From an uncultured Oscillospiraceae bacterium (GTDB lineage: Bacteria > Bacillota > Clostridia > Oscillospirales > Oscillospiraceae): a DNA stretch of 64,000 bases. The position numbers and the translations under genes were made by a program. The stretch lies in contig CANRIU010000002.1 in assembly GCA_947630755.1 (NCBI GenBank), forward strand, positions 46,899 through 110,898. The letters run 5' to 3'. The stretch's first letter is position 1; each line of letters starts with the position of its first letter. Below the pieces are notes generated by a model, which searched no databases, was not told where the DNA came from, and saw only the letters and a list, made by a program, of their open reading frames with translations. This document shows, piece by piece, positions 33,373 to 42,148 of this stretch.

Positions 33373-34845
33373 TTACGGTTCGTTTACTATCCCGGCGAAC
33401 AGGGGAAGGCCGTTTTGCGTAATGCTGAATATGAAGGGGCGGTCGAATGTTATCTCCACCTCGTCGTCCGGCGGGGGCGCTGCCCCGGGGGCGATTATCA
33501 GGGTGTATGCCGCGGCCTCGCAGCCCTCCTCGTCCACCTTCACTCTCGCCCCGTGGAGAACGGAGGACACCCAGACAGGCACGGAGCTCTCCGGTACTAT
33601 CCGGGAGAAGTCCGCCTCACCCATGTCGAAAATGTCCTTTACCCCGAGGGCGCTCAGCGCCCCGGACAGGTCCGCCTCCCCTGCCACGTCGAATTTCGGC
33701 AGCCGCAGATGGACTCTGAGGCTCTTTTGCTCCACTCCCTCCGGTATCTCCCCGTAGTATGTGAGAAAAGCAAGGGCCGTCTCATCCGACGCCAGCTCCT
33801 CCGGGGACACGCCCTCGTCGGGGAGTATGAGGCGCATCTCGCCGCCGCTCTCAAACCGGATGCTGACGGCGGCAAAATTGTCCGTCCAGTAATAGCTTAG
33901 TTCTCTGAAGGTCTTGCGCATAAAATCCCGCTCCACGTCGCCATTTCGTGCGTGGAAGGTCATGGCCGTCGTCTCCGCCGGGTCAAATTGACTGCCCCAC
34001 ATATCGGAGAAGTAAAGCGTCCCCGCAAGGGCTATCGCGGTGTCCTCCGGAAGGGAGATGCCGCCCGCGCTGTCATCGAGAAGCCCACCTGTGTGGCCGT
34101 TGAGCCAGTCATGGAGCGCGCGGTCCATCCCGGCGGAGCCCATTTTTCCCCGGTAGACGTAGGCGCGAAGGTTTGAGGCCAGCTCATCCACGGTTTGCTG
34201 AGAGTAGTCCCAGTCGTCCCGGAGCCAGAGTGAGCAGGACGCCTCGCTCTTATATGTGCCGTCGGCGTTATATAGGGCGTCCCAGAGCCTCCCGGCGGCC
34301 TCAGTGAGGCTATCAGCGGGGAGGTCGAGGAGGTCTAGTATCTGCCTCTGGCTCTCCCCCGCCGTAGTCTCGGCGAGCATGGCGAGGGTGAGGTAGATGT
34401 TCGCCGGGGAGATAACGCTGTTTCCGTCTCCGGACGATCCAAAAAACGCGGGAAGCGCGGTTTTAGTAAAGTTTGTGATTCTCTCGCGCTCATCGGTGGA
34501 GAGGCGTCTCAGTCTGTTGTCCTCCACCCACTTATCGTAGTCTTTCTCGTTATAATCGATCCCGTTCTTCGTCTCGGGGTACTGTGGACGGTCCGGGTAC
34601 TCGACCCGGACAAGAAGCTCCACACTCTCGTCCGTCGGCTCGTCGCCCGGGTATGGACTCCCCGGCGCCTCCGGGGCGCCACTGGTGTCACGCAGAATGG
34701 CAAAGCCACCGGCAGCTATGGCGAGGACGAGCACCGCCGCCACGGCGCCGCGCCAGACGGACTTTGTTTTCCTTTTCCTTTTTGCTCCATCCACAAGGTC
34801 GTCACGGATGTCGGTGACGCCGTCGAAAAGGTCCTCACTTTTCAT
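33373..34845 (-). CDS. Membrane-anchored serpin-family protein with anti-sigma-like N-terminus
   Basis: The 490-residue protein starts at ATG 34845 (AAGGAGTTACAA). Residues 1-30 are cytoplasmic (MKSEDLFDGVTDIRDDLVDG), residues about 31-50 a membrane helix, and residues about 110-490 a serpin domain placed outside the cell. The serpin part includes ISPANIYLTLAMLAE, TLYFSDMW, and the reactive-centre hinge EEGCEAAAYT leading to FDRPFIFSI. The small alanines in the hinge suggest an inhibitory, suicide-substrate serpin. The gene overlaps an ECF sigma factor gene, so the N-terminus may act as an anti-sigma tether. Confidence 0.88.
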   Translation of the reverse strand: MKSEDLFDGVTDIRDDLVDGAKRKRKTKSVWRGAVAAVLVLAIAAGGFAILRDTSGAPEAPGSPYPGDEPTDESVELLVRVEYPDRPQYPETKNGIDYNEKDYDKWVEDNRLRRLSTDERERITNFTKTALPAFFGSSGDGNSVISPANIYLTLAMLAETTAGESQRQILDLLDLPADSLTEAAGRLWDALYNADGTYKSEASCSLWLRDDWDYSQQTVDELASNLRAYVYRGKMGSAGMDRALHDWLNGHTGGLLDDSAGGISLPEDTAIALAGTLYFSDMWGSQFDPAETTAMTFHARNGDVERDFMRKTFRELSYYWTDNFAAVSIRFESGGEMRLILPDEGVSPEELASDETALAFLTYYGEIPEGVEQKSLRVHLRLPKFDVAGEADLSGALSALGVKDIFDMGEADFSRIVPESSVPVWVSSVLHGARVKVDEEGCEAAAYTLIIAPGAAPPPDDEVEITFDRPFIFSITQNGLPLFAGIVNEP

Positions 34846-35398
34846 TTGTAACTCCTTCCTTCTCAAGCTCCGTCCGGAGCGCGGCGCGCATACGCCGCAG
34901 CCTCTGGGCGAGGGTGTTCGGACGGACAAGCTCGCTTTTTGCGATGGCCTCCACGCTCTCGCAGTACCAGTAGCGGCGGATGAAAATATCTCTGTCCCGC
35001 TTTGGAAGCCCGTCCAGCCATCGGGAGATCAGCTCCGCGAGCTCCCGGCGCTCCATCTCCAGCTCCACGCTGTCCGCCGACGGCAGGCAGTCCGCCAGCT
35101 CCTCAAGCTGCTGCTCGATCCCGGAGTACCGCTTTGAAGCCCGGTTTCTCCTGAAGCGGGAGACGGCCAGATTCCTTGTTATCCTGCCGAGAAACGCCCG
35201 GAGCACCCCAGGTCTCTCCGGCGGGATCCGGTCCCAGGCCGCAAGGTATGTGTCGGAGGCGCACTCCTCCGCGTCCTCCCGCACGCCCAGGAGCCGCAGG
35301 GCAAGCGTCTCGCAGAATACGCCGTATTTCGTTCTCGTCTCCTCGATGGCTCGCTCGTCCCTGGCAAAATACAGTTCTATGATCCCCTCGTCCAGCAT
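34835..35398 (-). CDS. ECF-type RNA polymerase sigma factor
   Basis: The 187-residue protein has region 2 (ALRLLGVREDAEECASDTYLAAW, residues about 30-55) and region 4 (LPKRDRDIFIRRYWYCESVEAIAKSELVRPNTLAQRLRR, described here in two parts, about 128-170), as in extracytoplasmic-function sigma factors. Its stop overlaps the start of the serpin gene by 11 bases, so the two are translated together. The pair suggests a signal-responsive sigma factor held by the membrane protein. Its target promoters are not known. Confidence 0.88.
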   Translation of the reverse strand: MLDEGIIELYFARDERAIEETRTKYGVFCETLALRLLGVREDAEECASDTYLAAWDRIPPERPGVLRAFLGRITRNLAVSRFRRNRASKRYSGIEQQLEELADCLPSADSVELEMERRELAELISRWLDGLPKRDRDIFIRRYWYCESVEAIAKSELVRPNTLAQRLRRMRAALRTELEKEGVTNEK

Positions 35399-35482
35399 AT
35401 CCCGTCTCCCCTTTATTTGATGGGCCCTTCATAAAATAAGTCGCAAATTTCGGGGCTATGTGACATTCTCGGGAAAATTATA

Positions 35483-35839
35483 TCACACTCCGCCGTCCGC
35501 CTCAAGGAGCGTCTTTAGCTTCACCAGCGCGCGCTTTTCTATTCTTGAAACATACGATCTTGATATACCCAGCCTCTCCGCCGTCTCCCGCTGGGTGAGG
35601 GGCTTGCCTCCCCCGAGGGCGTAGCGCAGCGTCACTATCTCCCGCTCCCGGTCGTCAAGGGCCGTCTCCACATGGCGGCGCAGGTGGAGATATATCTCCT
35701 CGGAGCTCAGGCGCTCAAAAACGTCGTCCTCGGCGCATATCACATCCATCAGCGACAGGCTGTTCCCGTCGCCCTCGGCGTCTATCGTGTCGGAAAGCGA
35801 CAGCTCCCCCGCGCTCTTGCGCTGTGAGCGAAAGTACAT
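35483..35839 (-). CDS. sigK: Sigma-K C-terminal half (SpoIIIC-like fragment)
   Basis: The frame encodes MYFRSQRKSAGELSLSDTI followed by sigma region 3/4, with DDREREIVTLRYALGGG and the helix-turn-helix RETAERLGISRSYVSRIEKRAL. It is the C-terminal part of the mother-cell sporulation sigma factor K. The homologous frame extends upstream through codons for E-I-L to the junction core at 35848-35852. There it is cut off from the N-terminal half, which lies 23.3 kb away at 59162-59485. On its own the fragment has no region 2 and no convincing ribosome binding site. It should be expressed only after the intervening element is excised. Confidence 0.93.
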   Translation of the reverse strand: MYFRSQRKSAGELSLSDTIDAEGDGNSLSLMDVICAEDDVFERLSSEEIYLHLRRHVETALDDREREIVTLRYALGGGKPLTQRETAERLGISRSYVSRIEKRALVKLKTLLEADGGV

Positions 35840-35841
35840 AA

Positions 35842-35860
35842 GTATCTCATTTGCTATCCT
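35842..35860 (-). other. Skin attachment site on the sigma-K C-half side
   Basis: In + orientation the site reads AGTATCTCATTTGCTATCC or close to it from 35842. It shares AGTATnnCATTTnCTATnC with the site at 59155-59173. The common core CATTT (35848-35852) is AAATG in the coding direction. It also contains the recombinase stop codon. Confidence 0.75.
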
Positions 35861-37529
35861 TACATAACGTCCCGGAGCTTGTTGGCGGATCTGAGTTTTC
35901 GCCCTTTTCCGCCACTTCAGTACCGCTGTATTTTTCTTTTCCGGCGCCGCGGAAATATACCGTGAGCGCCTCGCCGTCCCACTCGACCCTTCCGATTACG
36001 GCGCGCAGCGCCTCCCGGCGCTCCGGGATCCCGCAGGAGGCGAGGGCCGCGGGGAAGCTCAAAAGCTCCTTAGCTCCCCCGGTCTCATCGGCGGCCTTCT
36101 CCAGCTCAAGGAGTCTCCGGCGCAGCGCGCCCCCCTCGGCGTGGAGCCTGTTTATCCGCTCAAGGAGATACTCCTCCGCGGGGCCCGAGCCGCCTGTTAT
36201 GGCGTTGAGGGCGTTTTCTATCTCCCGCTCGTTCTCCCGTATCCGCTCTCTTAGGGCGCGAAGCCCATCCCCGTCTCCCCCCCGCCCCCGGTCCGCCGCC
36301 TCCAGCATGGCGGCGAGAGCCTCCCGCCCCTGCCCCGAAAGCCTCCCCGCCGCCTCCAGCACCGCCCTGTCGGCCTCCGCCCCGGGGAGGCTCCCCATCC
36401 GGCACAGCGCCCCCCGGCTGCGCTCCCGGGTCTCGCAGATGTATATATATTTTTGCCCGTCCCCGGAGGTGAGCTTCGGGCGCATGAATCCGCCGCAGCA
36501 CCCGCACCTGAGAAGTCCAGATAGCAGCGCGGCGCGGCTGCGCGGCCTTCCCCGCCCGGTGACGGCCCGGCGCTCCAGCATATCCTGCACCCTGGTCCAG
36601 ACATCCCCCGTGACTATCCCCGGGTGCTCGCCCACAGCCACTACCCAGTCGGACATCTGGCGGATGACCGCCCCCTTACCCGGGGTCTGGAGCGTCCTGT
36701 TGTAGGCCATGACGCCGTGCTCCCCGTCAAAGCTCTCCCGCGGCGAGCACAGGTCCGCGCCCCGGGCGGAGAAGTACTCCCAGGTCCAGCCGTCGGCGGC
36801 GGCGTACACCGGGTTTGTCAAAATTGCCCTTATGGCGACCCGGGAGAATGGCTTCCCGGTCCTTGTCACCGCGCCCCGCCTCAAAAGCTCAGCGTCGGTT
36901 CCCGTGAGGGACCCGGTCGCGAGAAAAAGCCTGAATATCTCCCCCACCATCTCCGCCTCCCCCGGCTCCAGAATAAGGCGGCTTAAGCTGCGCGCCCTGC
37001 CGTCCGGGCCTTTGCCTGTCACCCTCTCCGAGCGGTAGCCCGTGGGCGTCACACCCCCCAGCCACCTTCCCGTTCGGGCAAGCAGACGCATATTGTCCCG
37101 TATGCGCTCCGCTATCGTCTCCCGCTCAAGCTGTGAAAATACCGATGCTATGTACATCATCGCCCGGCCCATGGGTGAGGAGGTGTCAAACTGCTCCCGG
37201 ATGGAAATAAAGCCGATTCCCCGCCGCCCAAGCTCCTCAATGAGGCCCGCAAAGTCCCCGATGCTCCTGCTTATCCTGTCAAGGCGGTAGACGACTATCG
37301 CCAGGAATGGGCTTTTTTGCGCGTCGGACATCATCATCTTAAACTGCGGCCTGTCAAGTGTCCCGCCGGAGAAGCCCTCGTCCTCGTAGACCGCAGCCCT
37401 GTCCGACGCCTCCGGCCCGAAGTGCGCCGTCAGATACCCCCGGCACAGGCCGATCTGGTTTTCCACGCTCTCCCCCTTTCCCGTGAACCGGGACTTTCTT
37501 GAGTATATGGCGAATACGCCCTCATCCAT
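35847..37529 (-). CDS. Large serine recombinase, SpoIVCA-like
   Basis: This enzyme should excise the element in the mother cell to rebuild sigma-K. The 560-residue protein has a resolvase domain with the nucleophile serine in AIYSRKS (Ser13), VVYRLDRISRS and GRAMMYIASVFSQLERE. A recombinase domain follows (about 160-280). Then come a zinc ribbon (RCGCCGGFM ... CETRERSRGALC) and a C-terminal coiled coil (about 400-470). ATG 37529 follows an AGGAGGGGG site. Its TGA stop lies inside the attachment core, so excision would remove the stop and extend the frame by 29 codons. A 105-base gap with a hairpin separates it from the GNAT gene upstream. Confidence 0.93.
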   Translation of the reverse strand: MDEGVFAIYSRKSRFTGKGESVENQIGLCRGYLTAHFGPEASDRAAVYEDEGFSGGTLDRPQFKMMMSDAQKSPFLAIVVYRLDRISRSIGDFAGLIEELGRRGIGFISIREQFDTSSPMGRAMMYIASVFSQLERETIAERIRDNMRLLARTGRWLGGVTPTGYRSERVTGKGPDGRARSLSRLILEPGEAEMVGEIFRLFLATGSLTGTDAELLRRGAVTRTGKPFSRVAIRAILTNPVYAAADGWTWEYFSARGADLCSPRESFDGEHGVMAYNRTLQTPGKGAVIRQMSDWVVAVGEHPGIVTGDVWTRVQDMLERRAVTGRGRPRSRAALLSGLLRCGCCGGFMRPKLTSGDGQKYIYICETRERSRGALCRMGSLPGAEADRAVLEAAGRLSGQGREALAAMLEAADRGRGGDGDGLRALRERIRENEREIENALNAITGGSGPAEEYLLERINRLHAEGGALRRRLLELEKAADETGGAKELLSFPAALASCGIPERREALRAVIGRVEWDGEALTVYFRGAGKEKYSGTEVAEKGENSDPPTSSGTLCKDSK

Positions 37530-37586
37530 TTTACCGCCCCCTCCTGCCAATATAGTCGGCGGGCAGGTCCCATAGAATAGGAAAAT

Positions 37587-37613
37587 GCCGGAGGGGACTG
37601 GGTCCCCCCCGGC
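37587..37613 (-). terminator. Hairpin between the cargo operon and the recombinase gene
   Basis: GCCGG-GGGGAC and the complement GTCCCC-CCGGC pair around a short loop, about 22 bases after the GNAT stop in the minus direction. It probably separates vegetative transcription of the cargo from the recombinase gene. Confidence 0.6.
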
Positions 37614-37634
37614 AAAGCGGTTTATTGCCGGAAT

Positions 37635-38099
37635 TCAGATTTTTATCCCGTACCTTATCTCGTTTTCATAAAAGGCCGGGTCGTCCGGGTCTTTAAGCTC
37701 CACGGTGTCCTTCGGCTCAAGGACGAGCCCTCTTGCCCCGGCGGCGGAGGTAAATGCCGCGAAGCTCGCCGCGTTATTCTTCGCTATGGTGACCTCTACC
37801 CCGCGCCCGGAGGCGGCGGCGTCGTCAAGGACCCGGTCAATCAGCCTGCGGGAAAGCCCCCTGCCCCGGTACTCGGGGAGGATGCCTATCTGCCAGACAA
37901 ATATCGTCTCCGGTGTCTGGACAGTCATGATATACCCCGCGCATATGCCGTCGTCCTCAAGGATATAGCTCCCGGAGCCGAAATATTCCGCCGCCACCCA
38001 GTAGGTGTAGCTGGTGTGCAGGTCCAGCGGCGGGCAGGACCGGGCCATATGGCGCAGAAGCCCCGCGTCGGAGCCCGCTGCGTTTCTCAGTGTTATCAT
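37635..38099 (-). CDS. GNAT family N-acetyltransferase
   Basis: The 154-residue protein is a stand-alone GNAT. It has the acetyl-CoA binding loop in GILPEYRGRGLSRRLIDRVLDDA and a C-terminal strand with GLVLEPKDTVEL. It resembles the diaminobutyrate or ectoine-type acetyltransferase group (ITLRNAAGSDAGLLRHMA start), but the substrate cannot be fixed. ATG 38099 follows GAGGTAAAGCA, four bases after the upstream stop, so it is the last gene of the cargo operon. Confidence 0.85.
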   Translation of the reverse strand: MITLRNAAGSDAGLLRHMARSCPPLDLHTSYTYWVAAEYFGSGSYILEDDGICAGYIMTVQTPETIFVWQIGILPEYRGRGLSRRLIDRVLDDAAASGRGVEVTIAKNNAASFAAFTSAAGARGLVLEPKDTVELKDPDDPAFYENEIRYGIKI

Positions 38100-38103
38100 T
38101 GCT

Positions 38104-40011
38104 TTACCTCAAAGTCTTTCTCACAACGGCTACGGAGAAGTAGCCCACAAGGAATGAGCCGATGGCGTTTTCAAGCACCGACAGCACCGTCACCGACCAG
38201 TGTATCGGCTCAAACTGCGACACGAATGGCACCACATTGCTCAGGCTGAATATGAACGACGGCAGTATGTTTGCCGCCGCGCCCCCGGCCCTGAGGGCGC
38301 TCAGCACCGTTTCTCCCGTGCTGAAGGCCCCGGCGCCCAGCGACATGGCGACGAGCCAGTAGCCCAGGGTAAAGAACAGCACCTCCAGCGCCAGGGAGAC
38401 CACCACCCTCACCGGGGATATGCCGTATCGTCCCACGACCTCAAGAAGGCGGTACATATATTTTGTCCAGGGGTACTCCCTTGGCAGCGCCTTACCCCCT
38501 GCGGGGTGCTGTACGGAGTCGATATACGGCTTATAGTGCATATAGAGGATGAACGCCTCGTCCTCCTCGTCGTACTTTCCGGCGGCGTTGAAGTTCTCCT
38601 TGAGCATCACGAAGTCCTTCGCCTTGGAGTAATTGAGCTCATTCACGGCGTTGGGGCTGTCCGGCTCGTCGGGAGTCGAGTTGTTGTACACCGCCCGGAG
38701 CAGCGGGTCGATTATGTGCTTCCTCCCGCCGGAGGGCGTGACCGCCGTAAAGGCGCCCCAGTTTGACGCCCCCACCACCTTGCCGTAGTTGCTGGTCCGC
38801 AAGAACGACAGTGCGGAGACGTTTCCGATGTGCAGGGTCCTGTCTATCTCGCAGTTTTTGAATTTGAGGAAATTCCCCGGGCACTCGTCCTTCTCCGGCG
38901 CGTCCTCGTATTTTCTCGGCGCCAGAAGCACCCGCGTGAGGGGGATGTTCGGGACGTTCTCAAAGATTATCATGGCGCCGTCTATCTCGGCGTCGGACAT
39001 ATCAATCGACGACTCCTCCGATATGTCCACGTTCACGAACCTCAAAAGCCGCGTGTATCCGTCCTTTTTCGGCGTCTCCGGGCGCTTTATGTACCACACA
39101 AAGTCCCCCAGCACCATCTGGAAAAGGTTCACCGCCGTGTGTCCGAAATCCACGTTTATAAACTCCAGGCTCTCCCCGACTCTGGCGTCCTCAAAGGAGA
39201 TCTCCATGTCCCTTGCCTCTCCCGTGAAGCGCACGTCCCTGAACCGCGCCCCGGCAAAAAACCGCACGTTCCTGAAGTCCGCCTTCGCCGTCTCGTACCC
39301 GTCGTCGAGCACCCCGTCGTCGGAGTCGAAGTCTATCGTCAGATTCCCCACGTCCACGGGCCCGCAGAACGCCGCCTCGCTGAAGCACATGCCCTTTGAA
39401 AACACCGGGGCGAAGGGCACATCCCCGTCCCACCTCAGGCACGCGCCCCGGGTGAACACGACGCCGGAGGCGGTGAATTTCCCGAACCGCGCCTTTGAGC
39501 GCTCCATGGGCGAAAGGTCCGGAAAGCGCCTCAGTAAAAGCCTCGGGATGAGGTTTATGTCAAAGTAGTCCGTCACGACCTCCCGCTCCGCCGGGGCGGA
39601 GATGTCAAGAGTTATCTCCAGCGCCTCCCGGTCAAAGCTCACCGCGCCGGGGCGCTCAATAAGCTCCTCAAACGCCGCCGCGCCGTCCTCAAGGCCCTCC
39701 GGCGGGCAGGGCTCGTACAGATAGCGGTTGTATCTGTATTCCGGGTTTGCCTCCTTGAGACGCCTGTCCAGCTCCCGGCGCTGGCTCGGGACGGTGTAGA
39801 TGCCCCCCGTGACCACGTCCGCCTTCAGATATTTGCCCGTGCCGTTTAACAGGTCCACCACGCCCCGCTCGGTGACCTCGGCGTCCCCGCCGTATTTTTT
39901 GATATTCTCCCGGGTGAGGTTCGTGAGCTGGTCAAGGTATACCTTTCCCGGGACGGTGCGGATGTACTCCATCGTCTCCGTCCACCAGCGTTCATAGCAT
40001 TGCCTGTCCAC
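38104..40011 (-). CDS. Pentapeptide-like repeat protein with C-terminal two-helix pore-like domain
   Basis: The 635-residue protein starts at GTG 40011 (GACGGAGG site). Residues about 170-380 form a right-handed-helix-like region rich in F/L at five-residue spacing (ADFRNVRF, ARFRDVRFTG, SLEFINVDF). Residues about 520-635 contain two membrane helices (VVVSLALEVLFFTLGYWLVAM and NAIGSFLVGYFSVAVVRKTL). The end resembles the pore helix 2 of two-TM ion-channel domains, which are known to be fused to pentapeptide repeats. The expected TVGYG filter is not visible between them. It is part of the skin cargo, 12 bases after the RCK channel gene. Confidence 0.65.
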   Translation of the reverse strand: MDRQCYERWWTETMEYIRTVPGKVYLDQLTNLTRENIKKYGGDAEVTERGVVDLLNGTGKYLKADVVTGGIYTVPSQRRELDRRLKEANPEYRYNRYLYEPCPPEGLEDGAAAFEELIERPGAVSFDREALEITLDISAPAEREVVTDYFDINLIPRLLLRRFPDLSPMERSKARFGKFTASGVVFTRGACLRWDGDVPFAPVFSKGMCFSEAAFCGPVDVGNLTIDFDSDDGVLDDGYETAKADFRNVRFFAGARFRDVRFTGEARDMEISFEDARVGESLEFINVDFGHTAVNLFQMVLGDFVWYIKRPETPKKDGYTRLLRFVNVDISEESSIDMSDAEIDGAMIIFENVPNIPLTRVLLAPRKYEDAPEKDECPGNFLKFKNCEIDRTLHIGNVSALSFLRTSNYGKVVGASNWGAFTAVTPSGGRKHIIDPLLRAVYNNSTPDEPDSPNAVNELNYSKAKDFVMLKENFNAAGKYDEEDEAFILYMHYKPYIDSVQHPAGGKALPREYPWTKYMYRLLEVVGRYGISPVRVVVSLALEVLFFTLGYWLVAMSLGAGAFSTGETVLSALRAGGAAANILPSFIFSLSNVVPFVSQFEPIHWSVTVLSVLENAIGSFLVGYFSVAVVRKTLR

Positions 40012-40023
40012 TGTGCGCCTCCG

Positions 40024-42135
40024 TCAATGGCTGCTGAATACGATAAGCTTGTCCTGCTCCTCGAGCTCCACATCTATAAGCGACTGGTCGCCCTCGAACA
40101 GCACCGTTTTGCCTCCGGCCTTGACGTAGCCAAGGACCACGGTTGGGTTGCGCACCTCCGGAGGGATGGACTCGTCCATCGACGCTTCGTACACCGCGCG
40201 GATAAGGCTCTCCGCCGTGCACCTGGGCGGCAGCTCCTCGAAGAAGAGCTTCACGCTCTTGATGTATATCTCCTTGCTGTTGTACCCCTCCGACACATCG
40301 GTGTCGTAGGTGAGTATGTCGGAGTAGAAGTCGAAAAGCGCCTCCTTCTCCCCTATCTGAGTTATCATTTTGCTTATGTACCTGTTGCTTATGACCACGT
40401 TGTTGACGCTGTACGTCGTCACGATGTCGTGGTGCTTGGGGTCGATTATCTCCACCACAATGTCCATGCTGTCCCTGTCAAAGCCCGGCTCCGTGCTCAC
40501 CTTGCGGCTGATGATGTCCTGGACATACACAAGGTTCGCCAGCGCCCCGGCGTCGATGTCCTCGTTGAGGGCCGCGTCGTCGGAGAGGATGAGTATGCTG
40601 GTCTCGGAGCCGTGCTCGGAGACTATCCGCTCTATGGTGGAGCATATCAGGTCCTTGTCGTAGATGCTGGCGGACACCGTCTCCGCCACAAAGGGGTAGT
40701 CCCTGTAGTAGTCCATCTTCTCCAGATTCTTCTTGTCGTCGATGACTACAATGCGCAGTATCTCGCTGTCCTCCCGGCTCCACTCGCTGACGAAGGCCGA
40801 AAAGCCCTGCATGATGTCACGGCATTTGCTGTTGTGGCCCAGTATGATGACGCACTTGCTCTCTATCCAGTAGTCACGGTTGAGTCTGGCCTTGAAGGAC
40901 GGCGGGTTAACGGGCCCTGCCGTGTGCACGTCCCTCTCGCTGGCGGAGGAGAAATAGTGGTAGGCAAGGCCGTCGTCGCCCATCATGTAAGTGAGGGGTA
41001 TCGCCCGGCGGTGCTCCCGGAGGTACTCGGGGATGAAATCCTTCCCCTCCATTATCTCAAAGGGCTCGGTGAATATGGCGGAGCCCTTGTTGGAGAAGAG
41101 CTCCTTGTAAACAAGGTTCAGCTCCGGCATGAGGGAGAACTGGGAGAGGAGCTGCCCAAGTATCTGGTTTACACGCACGGGGATGATGTTGCACTTCTCC
41201 CGGACCTGCTTGCAGGCGATGATTTTCTTAACAAGGTCGTCAGTCCAGTCGTCGGTTATCTCCACGATTATCTTCTGGTTGTCGCTGGAATCCTCCGCGG
41301 CGGTGATGTCCGCCACCTGCATCAGCGTCTTGACGGTCTGGGAGTTGCCCCGCTCGCTCTCCGCAGAGCGCTCCATGGTCTCGAACCTGCACACCGAGGC
41401 GTTTATGTCGTTTCCAAGGATTATGACCGTCTTTGCCTGCTCAAGGCAAATGTCGCGGAGCTGCTTTGAGGAGAAGACGTCGCCCTCACGGACAATGACC
41501 GTCACGTTGTCATGCATCTTATCCCGCAGCACGGTGAAAAGCCGCCTGAATACCCCCATCCCCCTGCATGAGCGGCGCAGCTGCTGGTTTTCCCGGGAGA
41601 TGGTGTCGGATATGCGCTCCTTTATCTCCTTTTCTATCTCCGCCTTCCTGGAGCTCACAAGGACCACCACCTTCTGCGGTCCACGGCAGTAAAGAAGGTC
41701 GTTTATTATCTCCGACGCACGGGTGTTCCAGTTTAATATCACCAGGTGCCCCGAGATGTGGAGCTTCCGGGAGCCTGTGTTGGCGTCCTCGATGAAGTTG
41801 GAGATGTAGTTGGTCAAATATCCTATCACGGCGCCCGTGAAGGAGATCATCCCCACGAGGATTATCCCAAGGCATGTGACCACCACGCCGACCCCGGCCC
41901 TTCCGATGTCGGAGACGACGAATTGTATGCACCCCGCGTCAAGTATCATGGTGACGGTGCAGAAGGCCGCCTCCAGAAATCCCATCTGCTCCGTGCCCGA
42001 AAGGGAGAGCTTGCTTATTACTACCGCGGCGAGGAAGAAAAATACCACGTTGAACAGCAGAATAACCGCAAGGACCATCCTGCCGGGGTTCTTTGCCGTC
42101 TCAATGCTTAACCACTGTCTCAGTTTCTTTTTCAT
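40024..42135 (-). CDS. CASTOR/POLLUX-like RCK ion channel
   Basis: The product (703 residues from ATG 42135, GCGAGGTAGAAAG site) has two N-terminal membrane helices (about 20-42 and 85-112) flanking a pore loop (EAAFCTVTMILDAGC). Tandem RCK/Rossmann domains follow. The first begins HLVILNWNTRASEI, matching the GWN-type motif of CASTOR/POLLUX channels, and the second CVIILGHNSKCRDI. Plant homologues are nuclear cation channels; bacterial ones are uncharacterised ligand-gated channels. The nucleotide or calcium ligand is unknown. It lies 13 bases after the GNAT-membrane fusion gene. Confidence 0.85.
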   Translation of the reverse strand: MKKKLRQWLSIETAKNPGRMVLAVILLFNVVFFFLAAVVISKLSLSGTEQMGFLEAAFCTVTMILDAGCIQFVVSDIGRAGVGVVVTCLGIILVGMISFTGAVIGYLTNYISNFIEDANTGSRKLHISGHLVILNWNTRASEIINDLLYCRGPQKVVVLVSSRKAEIEKEIKERISDTISRENQQLRRSCRGMGVFRRLFTVLRDKMHDNVTVIVREGDVFSSKQLRDICLEQAKTVIILGNDINASVCRFETMERSAESERGNSQTVKTLMQVADITAAEDSSDNQKIIVEITDDWTDDLVKKIIACKQVREKCNIIPVRVNQILGQLLSQFSLMPELNLVYKELFSNKGSAIFTEPFEIMEGKDFIPEYLREHRRAIPLTYMMGDDGLAYHYFSSASERDVHTAGPVNPPSFKARLNRDYWIESKCVIILGHNSKCRDIMQGFSAFVSEWSREDSEILRIVVIDDKKNLEKMDYYRDYPFVAETVSASIYDKDLICSTIERIVSEHGSETSILILSDDAALNEDIDAGALANLVYVQDIISRKVSTEPGFDRDSMDIVVEIIDPKHHDIVTTYSVNNVVISNRYISKMITQIGEKEALFDFYSDILTYDTDVSEGYNSKEIYIKSVKLFFEELPPRCTAESLIRAVYEASMDESIPPEVRNPTVVLGYVKAGGKTVLFEGDQSLIDVELEEQDKLIVFSSH

Positions 42136-42148
42136 CTTTCTACCTCGC

